Below are positions 11,861 to 22,242 of a stretch of 64,000 nucleotides of DNA, one piece after another. Both the position numbers and the translations under genes were made by a program. Under the pieces are notes generated by a model, which had not been told where the DNA came from, searched no databases, and was given only the letters and a program-made list of their open reading frames with translations. This DNA is from Chlamydoabsidia padenii (Eukaryota; Mucoromycota; Mucoromycetes; Mucorales; Cunninghamellaceae), in the NCBI GenBank assembly GCA_025330725.1, contig JAIWND010000002.1, forward strand, positions 1,240,001-1,304,000. Reading direction: 5' to 3'. How positions within the stretch are numbered: the stretch's first letter is position 1; each line of letters begins with the position of its first letter.

Positions 11861-13237
11861 CTACCTCGGTTGACCCCCGAATCCATTCCTGTCAAAAGGG
11901 GCTCGACATACTTCACCGCAATCAGCAATATCATAGGTCGTTGTTGCCATTTTGTTTCTCAAAAAGGGGATAAACAATTCGATATCCACTCGACGACTGA
12001 CTTCTTTTTGATACATCCCGTATACTGACCAGTCGATTCCCGGTGGACTGGGGTCCATCATGACACTCAATGCGTCGGAATGTGAAATATCAGGAGACAA
12101 TGACTTTATGAGATCCCACTCGTATTCTTGACATATTGGACGATCACATTGAAAAGAGTAGAGACGAATACCAATGGACGTCATGGGCCAATAGAACCAA
12201 CTTTCACTATACCACCGTGCATCAATGGCGATCACCATCGCATTTTTCTTCTTCATGAACAAGCCCGCTCCTAGACCATTTCCAAACGGGGCAATGAGCA
12301 CATCCACATCTTCTACAAGATGTGCCGTACTTCGGATATTGCAACCTTCGTCAAAGCTGATCAATCGTATCTGAGACACATTGGGAATTTCCTGGAGGAT
12401 GGCTTGAACTAGTTCAGGTACATTGGTGATATGTCGGGATTTCCTGCGATTTAAAATACCGATGTTGACCCCTGTTTTATTCTGTCCATTAAAAGTGATG
12501 ACTGAATGGAGGCAAGGATCTGTTGAAGTCAGGGGTAATCGAAAGATATCATCACGAAAGGCCATATAGTCACCATGTGGTATATCTTGTTCACAGTACC
12601 AAAGGGAGCATTGGTTCCCAGTGCCCACAATCGCTCTTTTAAAACACATGGGAATAGAATACGGCGGCAAATGTTGATTTTCTGTCAAAAGATCATGCTT
12701 GTCTAGGACGATGTCATGGAAACTCAAAGGTGATGATGACCAGATACTCATGTCTAGTTGAGTATGCTCATTCCAGAATGTTTTGGCTCGAAATAACCAG
12801 GTATCATACACGTCAAACTTGTCTGTATAGTGGCGGATGGTGCTGTAAAGTGGAATCAAGCCATTATAAACATAGTGGGAAAAGTGGAAAGGTGAGTAAA
12901 GACCATAGACAAAGAGAGTATCTTTGTCTTTGCGGTATTTTCCTCGATAGTATTTACTATTGATGACTTTTGGAGTAAACCACATGTCTCCCTCTTTGTC
13001 CGAGTTGATCAAGTTGATCTGAGGAGGTGGTGTTGAGGAAGAGGATAAAATGAAGGGTCCATGGATTTGATCAATGCAAAAATGAGTAAATTCACAAATT
13101 GTACTCCGACTCGAATTTCCATAACAAGTCCATTCTGAAGTTTGAATGGGTTCTGTCGAGTATAGATATAGAGAATATGTCAAGTATATCAGGGCAGTGC
13201 AATAAAGTAGTACCTTTTGTATCATCGTAAAAGCCAA
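11861..13237 (-). CDS. GT61-family glycosyltransferase (DUF563), type II membrane protein
   Basis: Single-exon reading frame of 458 residues. A signal anchor (about residues 8-27, KVLLYCTALIYLTYSLYLY) places the rest in the Golgi/ER lumen. Family hallmarks are the segment FHFSHYVYNGLIPLYSTIRH, GILNRRKSRHITN, FDEGCNIRSTAHLVEDVDVL and APFGNGLGAGLFM, the last matching the GT61 nucleotide-sugar loop usually written HGAGL. Potential N-glycosylation sites are present (NSS near 42, NKT near 253). Fungal members add xylose or related sugars to glycans; donor and acceptor are not predictable here. Downstream, in another frame, a second open stretch with a good donor and acceptor could be an alternative C terminus (see findings). 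Confidence 0.85.
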   Translation of the reverse strand: MAFTMIQKVLLYCTALIYLTYSLYLYSTEPIQTSEWTCYGNSSRSTICEFTHFCIDQIHGPFILSSSSTPPPQINLINSDKEGDMWFTPKVINSKYYRGKYRKDKDTLFVYGLYSPFHFSHYVYNGLIPLYSTIRHYTDKFDVYDTWLFRAKTFWNEHTQLDMSIWSSSPLSFHDIVLDKHDLLTENQHLPPYSIPMCFKRAIVGTGNQCSLWYCEQDIPHGDYMAFRDDIFRLPLTSTDPCLHSVITFNGQNKTGVNIGILNRRKSRHITNVPELVQAILQEIPNVSQIRLISFDEGCNIRSTAHLVEDVDVLIAPFGNGLGAGLFMKKKNAMVIAIDARWYSESWFYWPMTSIGIRLYSFQCDRPICQEYEWDLIKSLSPDISHSDALSVMMDPSPPGIDWSVYGMYQKEVSRRVDIELFIPFLRNKMATTTYDIADCGEVCRAPFDRNGFGGQPR

Positions 13238-13853
13238 ATTGGAATCGAGTGTGATGTGATCGGTTCGAGAAGAAAATTTAGTTTCTGAATAAATGACAGA
13301 TTGGCCCTGACTAGTTGACGTTTATGTTGTCAATGAAGCTGGTTGTTGTTATGGTCTCGTTTTTATCGCTTTGAAATGGTAAGAATGAAAAGAAGAAGAT
13401 AAAAAAAACCACCTGTTTTCATTCCCTTTGCGAAGAGTCACATAACCCATTACTCTAAATATGTAAAAATTAAACAATGATTGGCTCAGCTGAGCTCTTT
13501 TATCAAGTCGGAGTGCTTGGTAGTACGACAATGTCTAGTAGTACTGTTACCTATAGATTAATGAGAAGAAACGTGTGAGTTACTTTTACCAAATAGACAT
13601 CAAGGTACCATTATGTTTTCCAATACTATTGCGATGCATGAATGACGCTTTTTAGCATGACAGTGGGGAGAGGTACTGGAAAAGCAAACATGCCTCGGCG
13701 TCGGGGATTCGATTTAAATCCCGACGGCTGCTCATTTTTGATTCTTTTTTTTTTTTTTTTGTTTCAACCCCCTCTTCTCTCACTTTTCCATTCTTTTACT
13801 TCATATACCCACCCATCCTCCATCTCTCACTCTTATACTAGAAATTTGATATC
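13238..13853. other. Intergenic: divergent flank of GT61 and ATG5
   Basis: No coding region supported. The ATG5-proximal half holds an inverted pair of the composite element (13699-13725) and a T-rich tract. The GT61-proximal half shows nothing recognisable. Confidence 0.55.
13699..13725. promoter_or_regulatory. Inverted pair of composite elements upstream of ATG5
   Basis: GTCGGGGATTCGA is followed by TTTAAATCCCGAC, forming an imperfect inverted repeat. It ends about 130 bp before the ATG5 start and is followed by a poly-T run at 13745-13760. Confidence 0.6.
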
Positions 13854-15032
13854 ATGGTAGACATAGATCAAGATATATCCAAGGCTATTTGGTATGGAAA
13901 GATACCTATTCAATTCATTTTGGATTCAACCGATACTAATGATACAGTATTTGTAAGTTAACTCTCTACTGGAAAAAAAAAAAACGACTAATCTTATACT
14001 CTTTTTACTAGATTGAAGTCCCACGATATTCATACCTTCCTTTGTTTACACCTCAACTGTTATCAAACTCAAAACGGCTGGATTCCCTTGATGCCAATTC
14101 AATTTGGTACGAATATAACGGGGAACCTCTCAAATGGTAAAAAGCAAAATAGTCATTGACCAAGTGCTTGCAGTGCTTTTACTCTTTGTATTTGATATAT
14201 AGGCATTATCCCATAGGCTTACTCTACGATATGGCAGTGCGATTAGGATCAACCACTTGTCCTGAACTTCCTTGGCGAATTAATGTCCACAGTAACAACT
14301 TTCCAGATACTCTTATTCTACGAAACCCCGGATTGGAAACTATTCAAGACATGTATATGTCAATGATTAAAGAGGTAAATGATCAACTCTCTTGTCTTTT
14401 TAGCATATTCACCCTTTTATCATCAATCATTATATATTAGGCCGACTTTTTACGACATGGATCCACTAAAAAAGTCATGAATCTGTCGAAACAAGATCAA
14501 TCTCAACTCTGGCAGGCTCTCTCTACAGGTAACTGACGAAAATCAACACATACACACAGCTCGTGGACTGACCTGATGATATTTTAATAGAACGATACGA
14601 AGATTATTGGAATGTAAATCAGCACATTTTGGATGATCGTGGAGTTGGATTGCGTTCGGTACCCATTCGCTTATACCTACCGGATCAATGTCCTGTTATA
14701 CAAGATACAACCTCTTTTACAAATGAACAAGGTAATTAAGAGTAAAAAATAAAAGGGGGGGGGAAATCTAACACATCTTTTTTGTTTTTGTTTTGTGGTA
14801 ATGGATAGGTGCTTCTCGGACCTTGGGTGATATTTTACATTCCATCATACCAAGCCTATTCTTGCAAAATGGGACATACACTAATACCGAGTCAAACTTG
14901 ATTGTCGTACTCCATGGTATCCAACTCCCTTTACATACACCTATTCGTTGGGCTTCTGACCATCTCTCTTACCCTGATAACTTTCTCCATCTGATCATCT
15001 GTAGATCATCATCACCAATAGTAAAAAGCTGA
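13854..15032 (+). CDS. ATG5: Autophagy protein Atg5
   Basis: Atg12-conjugated component of the Atg12-Atg5-Atg16 E3-like complex, which promotes Atg8 lipidation. Six exons (13854-13952, 14012-14136, 14203-14374, 14441-14528, 14591-14731, 14809-15032) give 282 residues, close to the animal length. The N-terminal ubiquitin-like domain contains IWYGKIPIQFIL, and WHYPIGLLYD plus LPWRINVHSNNFP follow. The Atg12 acceptor lysine is clear: SMIKEADFLRHGS, Lys131, equivalent to human Lys130. The C-terminal ubiquitin-like domain runs from RSVPIRLYLPDQ to FLHLIICRSS. The initiator ATG is the first in the transcript after the T-rich promoter. Confidence 0.95.
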
Positions 15033-15655
15033 CTCTTACACTCCCCATTCCATTTATCTAGTTTAATGAATCTATTGTATGTATAATAAAAATAAAAACT
15101 TTTACCATGTCTACTATATATGTATTTAATGATAATACAAACAAACTTTGATCTGCCAATTCCAATTGCCACTAAAACGGGTGGATCAACGAGAGAAGAA
15201 GGATTGATTCAATTATCACTATTTCAAACCAAATGACATTGTACTATGTCATTCTACAGAGAAAGGTGTTTTTTTTATGATGGTGGGTACCATTCGACTT
15301 TATTACAGTTGCAAGATTCATGCAGATGCAAAAGCGGGATTCAAAGTACTGTTTTTCAAACGCCGATTTTTTTTTTACAGTCCATACACACGTTCTCCAG
15401 TCCTTGACAGAGTCATAATGGCGAACAATCACGGGTGATTAATATCAGGGTTTACACAACATAAAGGACAAAGACATAAGACAAATATAATTGAAGGCAG
15501 TAGTTTTTATTCATGGTATTAGCAATTTATAAAAAAAGTGAGATATAGAAGCTGTGGTAAAGAATAAGTAGCATTATAAATGAGGTAGTTCCAATGAGTT
15601 GGCAAATATTAGGATCGTGACATGTAAAAAGGAGTAATAAAAAGAAGAGATCAAT
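15033..15655. other. Convergent 3' region of ATG5 and the RRM gene
   Basis: AT-rich with AATAAA-like signals for both strands (for example AATAAAAATAAA near 15087). Short ORFs show no domain or splice support. Confidence 0.55.
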
Positions 15656-17359
15656 TCAGGCAAAGTGTATGATGATATGATGCCCGCCCACCAGATATCG
15701 GTTATATTTTCGCCGGAATATGACCGCAGATTCAATGGACGAAAAGAGAAGTGTTGCAGTATGATTGGATGTATTCAAGGATATAGACTAGAATAAATGC
15801 GAGTTAGATTACTGGTTAATTTGTGTGTGTGGGAGAGAGAGAATGTCACTTACGATGAGATCCTTTGTTCCAAATGATCTTAATGTAGATTCAGTCACAA
15901 TTTCAGGTAGATTTGATACAAGTAGTTTGGATGATTTGATACCACAGTAAGGGGTGTTGACAGAGGAGGCTTGGCCGTCATGATATCGTCCTTGTCCTTC
16001 AGTTGGATGAGTCCGAGAATTCGATGCCACAGCATTCAAAGCAGCCCCACTAACAGATAGACCAGCGCCATGTCGAGAAAGAAGAGGGTCCGAGTTATGT
16101 CTTGGTAAACCAGTTGGATTATAAATTGGAGGTGGTGGACACTATATATATATATATATATATATAAAAAGGATTAGATCAATACGAAGCATCCCTCCCT
16201 CTCTCTCTCTTTTTTTTTTTTTTTTTTCTTCTTCTTTCGGTTGTCTACATTGATTCCTTGTGCTTTTGCCATTCGCTTTTCGTAAATGTATTCTGCTCGT
16301 TTGAGTCGACCAAGGAGTAGATAATGCCGACATTCCTCCGTCCACGGATCAGGATCTTCAGGGTCCAGATCGTTGGGTTTGTCTGGTTGAGTAGCCGTCA
16401 TAGGATTTTCACGAGCGTCAAGAGTGGTAGGATGACATGGAGGTGTGTGTTGGTTTGTTGTGATACCAAAAGATGCAGCTGCTTCGATTGCTTTTAACAT
16501 GGCCAGTCCCATTTTTTTTCCACCAGACTTGTCTCTTGTTGTCCGCTGCCGTCGTCCATGTTCATCCAGTTGTTGTTTTAGTTTTTGAATACGGTCAAGT
16601 AGTTGTGGTACTTGAGCATTGTCCGTTTGCTGCTGCCTCAAGAAATGTTGTCGTCGCTTGTCCACCAATGTATTTAATCGTTGTTGTCGCTGTTTGTTTT
16701 TTTCTTGTGCTTCAGGATCCAGTGTGACATCTTTTTGGTCAGTATATGCAAGCTGAGGTTGTTGTTGTTGTTGTTGACAAGAAGGTGTGGAGGTTGCTGA
16801 CCATTTCGATATATTATCACCGTGATCGGATACAGGTGTCCTATTTCAAGTAAAGATCCCAAATCTGTTAGTAAAGGGTAAGAAGAAAAAAAAAAAAAAA
16901 AAAAAGGGAGCCAACTTACTTTAAAGCGTCTTGTTCAAATGGAAGAAAAGTCGATGGCCAAGATGACGTGAAAGTATCAAGGTGAGATTGCTGGAGGAAA
17001 GTGTTGCTGTATGTTTGGGATAAACAAGATGTGGCGTGAGTCTTGTTCTTGTTAGCTGTGTTACTGTTCGGTGTTGTGGAAGCTGTTTCAGGTTGTCCAA
17101 AAGTTAGTGTCGTATATTTTGTATCTTTAGAGAGACAATGCAGTTCAGGAATAGCTACTCGTTCATCTTTGTTCGACTGTTCGTTACTGTCACCTTCATC
17201 ACCGTCAATACCGATTTCTTTTTCAAAGTCTGTAATGTTGTCAAATACATCGATAAAATCGTCAGCATCCAATGTGTCGAATTCATCAGTGTCGGTGCTT
17301 TGTGAGGTGTCGTCAAAGTGATCAAAATAGCTATCGCCAAGTTTGTCTTCGATTTCCAT
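15656..17359 (-). CDS. Uncharacterised acidic/coiled-coil protein with C-terminal RRM-like domain
   Basis: Four exons (16920-17359, 16249-16840, 15854-16141, 15656-15787) give 483 residues. I do not recognise the family. Residues 1-65 are acidic (DDTSQSTDTDEFDTLDADDF). A Gln-run (QQQQQQ) precedes a basic coiled coil (KNKQRQQRLNTLVDKRRQHF, then LDRIQKLKQQLDEHGRRQR). A helical block LLLGRLKRAEYIYEKRMAKA follows. The last ~70 residues read SSKLLVSNLPEIVTESTLRS and later SIESAVIFRRKYNRYLVGGH, matching the beta-alpha spacing and RNP2/RNP1 positions of an RRM. The RRM is split by an intron. Start at 17359 (MEIEDKLGDS) is preferred over an in-frame ATG 16 codons upstream that would add a hydrophobic stretch. 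Confidence 0.65.
16143..16165. repeat. (TA)n microsatellite in an intron
   Basis: About 11 TA units immediately upstream (in gene sense) of the acceptor used by the RRM gene third exon. Confidence 0.9.
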
Positions 17360-17442
17360 GAGCTTATAAATAAAAAGAAGATAAAAGTGGAAGAGAGGAT
17401 AATGCAACTTTTTTTTTTCCCCTCATTCAAGCATTTGGCGAA

Positions 17443-17455
17443 GGCGGGGTTTAAA
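17443..17455. promoter_or_regulatory. Composite element GGCGGGGTTTAAA upstream of RRM gene
   Basis: 84 bp upstream of the minus-strand start at 17359; a T-run lies between it and the ATG. Confidence 0.55.
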
Positions 17456-17570
17456 TGGGGATATTATGAGATTGCAAAACTGAATGCACTGATGATGTTG
17501 AAATAAAAAAAAAAAACTTGACATTGGATAATCACTGTTAATGGACATATAGCATTTTTTGATTACTATG

Positions 17571-17946
17571 GATGTTGATCTGCTTTTAACTCAAGTGTGT
17601 CAAGTTTCAGGAAGATTCATACAGGAGAACGGTGCGCCTTTTTTTTTTTTTTTACACTCTCAGATGGGCGGGGTTTGAATATAATTTATCTGTCAACGGG
17701 AGAAGCTAGCTGCTTGTCAAAGGAATTTGATAAACATATAATATTCCACCAGCATATAGCAGTAAGACTATTTCGAATCCTGGTAATTACCGGTATACCT
17801 TGTTTCAACTCACCCATTGAAGCCTTTTTTAATGAGTCAAGTGTTTTTAGTTTACAATTGCAAAGAGGGAGTGATGATGGTCGGCTTCAATTAGTTCGGA
17901 TTAAGTTATATTACTGTAAAGTACAAGAGGGTAAAAGAAAGGAATG
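17571..17946 (+). other. Unassigned open stretch, possible remnant or novel gene
   Basis: An ATG at 17571 opens MDVDLLLTQVCQVSGRFIQE before a 15-nt T run. After the run, another frame stays open to a TGA near 17945 and reads with normal codon composition (YLSTGEASCLSKEFDKHI, then SSVFSLQLQRGSDDGRLQLV). I recognise no family. The two halves are separated by poly-T, a CTCTCAG acceptor-like site and a GGCGGGGTTTGAA element at 17667. It could be a short-lived gene with an intron, a decayed gene, or chance. Confidence 0.25.
17667..17679. promoter_or_regulatory. Composite element GGCGGGGTTTGAA, orphan copy
   Basis: Near-perfect consensus that is not next to a confirmed start codon. It is preceded by a poly-T tract and lies inside the unassigned open stretch. 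Confidence 0.5.
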
Positions 17947-18153
17947 AAGGAGCCAATTTGGTTTAGATTCAATCACTTTTTTTAACTGCTCGTGCAGTAA
18001 AATGAAGGTATGATGCAGATGGTTATTCTATTTTAATCGCACAGCAAAACGGTTATGCATAAATTTGAGCGCCGCCCGAAGAAAGATTTTTAAAAGTGGC
18101 GCCCTGGACTTTTTTTTTTTTTTCTCCTCTTCTCTTTCTTCCCCATTCTTTTA

Positions 18154-19501
18154 ATGCTACCGACCAGTAAGATAATATATGAAGTAAATTACACAAAGGA
18201 AAATACTAACTTGGACTTTTTACTGTTTGTATAGATTCTCTTTTCAAAGCCGCTGCTTTGGGTGCCGGATCTCTACTGGGATCCATGTACCTCGATGCGC
18301 GATACAACATTAGCACGGATCTTGGTGTGGTTCGAGTAGGTCTCGCCACAAAGAAAAAGTAAGTCTCAAGAAAAGAAAGAAGAAGAAGAAGAATAGACTC
18401 GTGTTAATTATATTGTTTTGTTTTGTGTGTGTATAGATTTGAAAAGAATATGAAGGCAGGTCATTTGAACATCTACTACCAATTCCGTAAACGAGCCAAG
18501 GCGAATCCCGACAAAGTCTATATAATCTTTGAAAATAAAGAATACACCTATCATGATATAGAAAAAGGTAAATGATAAAAAAAAAAGAACTTACTTATAT
18601 GAATGATTCTAACAATCACAATATCTTCTTTTGCCAGCTTCCAACCGACTTGTAAGTAAATACAAATTGTACCATGTCACAAAAGGTAACATATCAACTT
18701 TATGTTTTACTACTAGGCAAACTGGCTATTGGAACAGAATGTGCAGAAAAAAGGTAAGAAAGCGGATTCGGTTAAAAACAAAGAGATTCGGTATCACATT
18801 ATTCAACAATGTCACACACTTCCTCTTTGTATAGATCGTGTCTGTATGATGTTACAAAACCATCCCACTTTTATAATCCTATGGCTGGCTATTATCAAAA
18901 TTGGTGCTATTGCTGTCTTCATTAATACCAATCTCTCTGATGATTCTCTTCTGCATTGTATCAAGATCGTTGACTCGAAAATGGTTCTCTTTGACCCCCT
19001 GTACCAAGAACAAGTATCCACTATTCGCTCGAAAATTGATGTGCCGATTTATGCTTATGGTGATGCAGCTCAACATACTGAACAAGTATCCTCTTTCTCT
19101 TGGGCTCCGACACTGACCCCTTCCATCCTGGCAACCTATACTGATTATGATGTCAATGAAGACTTTATCAAGCACACCACCATGTCTGACACAGCCATGT
19201 TTGTTTATACAAGGTAAGATAATAATAATAAAAAAAAACCCTTCTAGCCATTATCAGGCTACTAATATGTATGGTTTTAGTGGTACAACGGGTATGCCAA
19301 AGGTAAATAGTACATACTTGATTATACATTCTAATTCTTTAACCTTATCTTTCAATCTAGGCTTCTCCTATTCTACATTCTCGTGCTCTCGTATCCTCTC
19401 TCAATATCTCGTATGTTCTAGACCTACAATCGTATGATCGTATCTATATGGTATTACCTTTGTATCATATTTCAGCAAGTAAGTCAAACAAACAGGCCTA
19501 A

Positions 19502-19536
<35 letters not shown>

Positions 19537-20880
19537 GAAAACTCAACAGCTCATATTACTTTTTATAATAGCTCTGAATGGTATATTAGCTCCACTCTAT
19601 AATGGTGCTACTTTGGTGCTCGGTCGCAAATTCTCGGCAAAATATTTCTGGGATGATATATCAAGATACAAGGCAACCATTTTTATTGTAAGTAGACTGA
19701 CTACCCCACAAGGTTTTACCAAATAACTAACCCATTTTTTTTTTATGTAGTACATTGGAGAATTGTGCCGATACCTCATTAGCCGACCGGTACATCCTCA
19801 AGAAAAGAATCACAACCTTCGTATAATTGCTGGTAATGGTATGAGTGCTGACGTGTGGAGTCGGCTTCGAAGCCGTTTCAACATTCCGCACATACTTGAA
19901 GTAAGTGAATTAACCCCAATTGTCTCTCCTTTTGCTAACTCTTTGTTATATTGGTAGTTTTATGGATCAACTGAAGCACCCATAGGCATTTATGCATTCA
20001 ACAAGAACAATTATGGTTTAGGTGCTGTTGGTCGATACGGTCCCTTGATCCGTGCTGTCATGCCGAACATCAAATTTGTCAAGATTGATCCTATTACTGA
20101 TGAACCTCTCCGGAATGCAGATGGGTTTTTGGTCCAGGTAAAAAGAAAAAAAAAATAAGAACACCACCATCTTACTAGCTCTCTTCTTCACAAGTGTAAA
20201 ATAAATGAAGAAGGCGAACTGCTGGTACTATTGGAATCGGATCCTAACTCAACTATAAAATTCAGTGGTTATTTTGCTGATACTGCTGCCACGGAAAAGA
20301 AGATCATTCGGAATGCTTTTCGGAAAGGTGATAGGTACGTATGACATGACATGGTTATTCTTTTGATTCACACAACCCCTTATATATATATAGTTACTTC
20401 CGATCTGGTGATCTTCTCCGACTTACCGATGATGGCTTTGTCTACTTTGTAGACCGAGTGGGTGACACATTTCGATGGAAATCCGAAAACGTATCCACGA
20501 CCGAGGTAGCCCAAGTCGTCTCCACCTTTCCTGGTATACTCAATGTCAATGTCTATGGTGCTCTGGTGCCTGGTCACGAAGGTCGGGCTAGTATGGCGGC
20601 AATCACAATCGACGACGAAGCCAACTTTGACTTTGCTGCTCTGGCTATCTATTTGAAACGCAAACTTCCGTCGTATGCTGTACCTATTTTCCTTCGAACG
20701 GTGCGCTCCATGAATACTACTGCGACATTCAAGGTACAAAAGGTGAAATTTAGGAACCAAGGTATTCAGCCGGATCAAATACCTAAAGACGAACATCTAT
20801 ATTGGCTTCAAGGTGAAACTTATCTTCCATTTGGTGGCAACGAACTCGATTCGATCCGATCAGGCCAAGCAAAGTTGTAA
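18154..20880 (+). CDS. FAT1: Very-long-chain acyl-CoA synthetase / fatty acid transport protein (Fat1-like)
   Basis: AMP-forming ligase that activates long and very-long-chain fatty acids and couples them to uptake (FATP/VLCS family). Thirteen exons, the first only 13 nt (18154-18166), give 636 residues; others include 14-nt (18638-18651) and 22-nt (19281-19302) exons. An N-terminal hydrophobic stretch (LFKAAALGAGSLLGSMY) suits membrane attachment at ER or peroxisome. Hallmarks are the AMP-binding loop VYTSGTTGMPKA, LPLYHISA, the adenine motif EFYGSTEAPIG, and SGDLLRLTDDGFVYFVDRVG with FRWKSENVSTTEV, the FATP/VLCS signature. The C terminus ends SIRSGQAKL; the last three residues AKL are a possible peroxisomal PTS1-like signal. 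Confidence 0.93.
19498..19537. repeat. (CT)n microsatellite in an intron
   Basis: A CT dinucleotide run followed by ACAC within an acyl-CoA synthetase intron (between the exons ending 19478 and starting 19572). Confidence 0.85.
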
Positions 20881-22242
20881 ATAATAGTTTAGGATAGTAC
20901 TCTTTTTTTATTAATAATAAAAACTCGAAATGTTACCCCTTTTTTACTACTTTCTTTAAAGTTGATATGCTTTAACGATTGGATGATGTTTTCGTGTTGT
21001 TGAAAAGAAATGGTGGATCAAGTAGGCTCATTCAGATCGCATTTTAATGTCCGATTGAAACGCTGATGGCTTTACATGAACGAATTGATGGTCTATCCAC
21101 ACATTAAAGGAACTGCTTATGATAGCTTTACAAAGTCTATTCTTTCACGTTTAGATTGGACAGCAACACATGAAGTCAGTTTCTCTCCCATCGACACTAC
21201 ATAGTGTCTTTATATTGGATGATCTTTGATAATATTGACACCCCGATTTCAGTCCACAGCGAAAATTTCAATTTTCCCACACCGATCTCTTTTCTCTCTT
21301 CCTCTTTTTAATATTGTTTAACAACCTTAGTACAGTGCCATCGACCCTTCAATACAAGTATTTGAATGATAAACTTTTATTACTCGAATTGCTCACTTTC
21401 CTCTTCATCCTCTCCATTAAACACCATCTCTGTAACCTTCCCATTCTTTGCTTTTTAAAACTTGTTGTATTTTATCTAATCACTTTCAACCAGACAACTA
21501 GCATCAATTAATTATGACCTCTTCAACCTGCGACATCCAATTCAGCCATCTTGCACCTTTTTTTAAACAGGACGAACTGATACAACATTTACTTCTCGAA
21601 CAAGCATTGCACACAACGCTTTATAGGGTACTCTAGCCGGATTGGGTGTTGAACAATGCGGTGATAGTAATCAAGATGGCGGCTTGTTTGATTAACCAAG
21701 GTAAGTAACAAAGATACTGTCAATCACTCTTTGTACTCCCAGCTCTGTTTTTTTGGGGGGGGGTAAAAACTAGTGATAGGTTGACATGTATCATTACTGC
21801 ACTGTCTTTACCACCAAGAAGGACCAACCACCTATGGGCAAGATTTAAGGATACAAATACCTTTAATGATGACTAGACAGTACTGACCTTCGATAATCCA
21901 CCATTGCGATTCAAATTATCCTACAACATCCCTTTATCTTTGATACTCTTGATCACACTGGCACTAGTTGGAACCCCTACATCAATAGAATAATCACATT
22001 TTAGACATAGTTAATCTTATTATATTATATTGAAATAAAACCCATATCACTTTACATCATATGATATAGATAGGATCCATCTTTACAGCACCTGTCAAAT
22101 CTATATTATTCATGCGATACCGTCTACCAGTGGCTGGTGGCAAACTTACTATGGCGGGATTTAAAAAATGAACAAAAAAAAAAAAGACGACGATTCCATT
22201 CCCTCTTCTTTTCTTTCACACATCCCACTAAAACACACAACA
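20881..22242. other. 1.4-kb region without an intact gene; possible decayed coding sequence
   Basis: No full-length ORF. Short open stretches occur in changing frames, such as LMVYPHIKGTAYDSFTKSIL near 21080-21150, a start MTSSTCDIQFSHLAPFFKQD at 21512, TLAGLGVEQCGDSNQDGGLF near 21627, and LTFDNPPLRFKLSYNIPLSL near 21890. Some splice-like sites separate them, but stops and frameshifts intervene. A relic gene is possible but I recognise no family. The final 100 nt form the RCL1 promoter. Confidence 0.35.
22153..22165. promoter_or_regulatory. Composite element GGCGGGATTTAAA upstream of RCL1
   Basis: 78 bp before the RCL1 ATG at 22243, followed by a CT-rich leader. Confidence 0.6.

Larger units (their letters stand above)
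17360..18153. other. Divergent region between RRM gene and acyl-CoA synthetase
   Basis: Holds three copies of the composite element (17443, 17667 and a looser one at 18063) and an unassigned open stretch at 17571-17946 (separate entry). The rest is AT-rich with poly-T runs near 17640 and 18111. Confidence 0.5.

Noticed and set aside
22168..22242. Upstream in-frame ATG for RCL1 at 22168
   Set aside because: It would add a Lys/Asp-rich leader not found in the family; the ATG at 22243 gives the conserved start.
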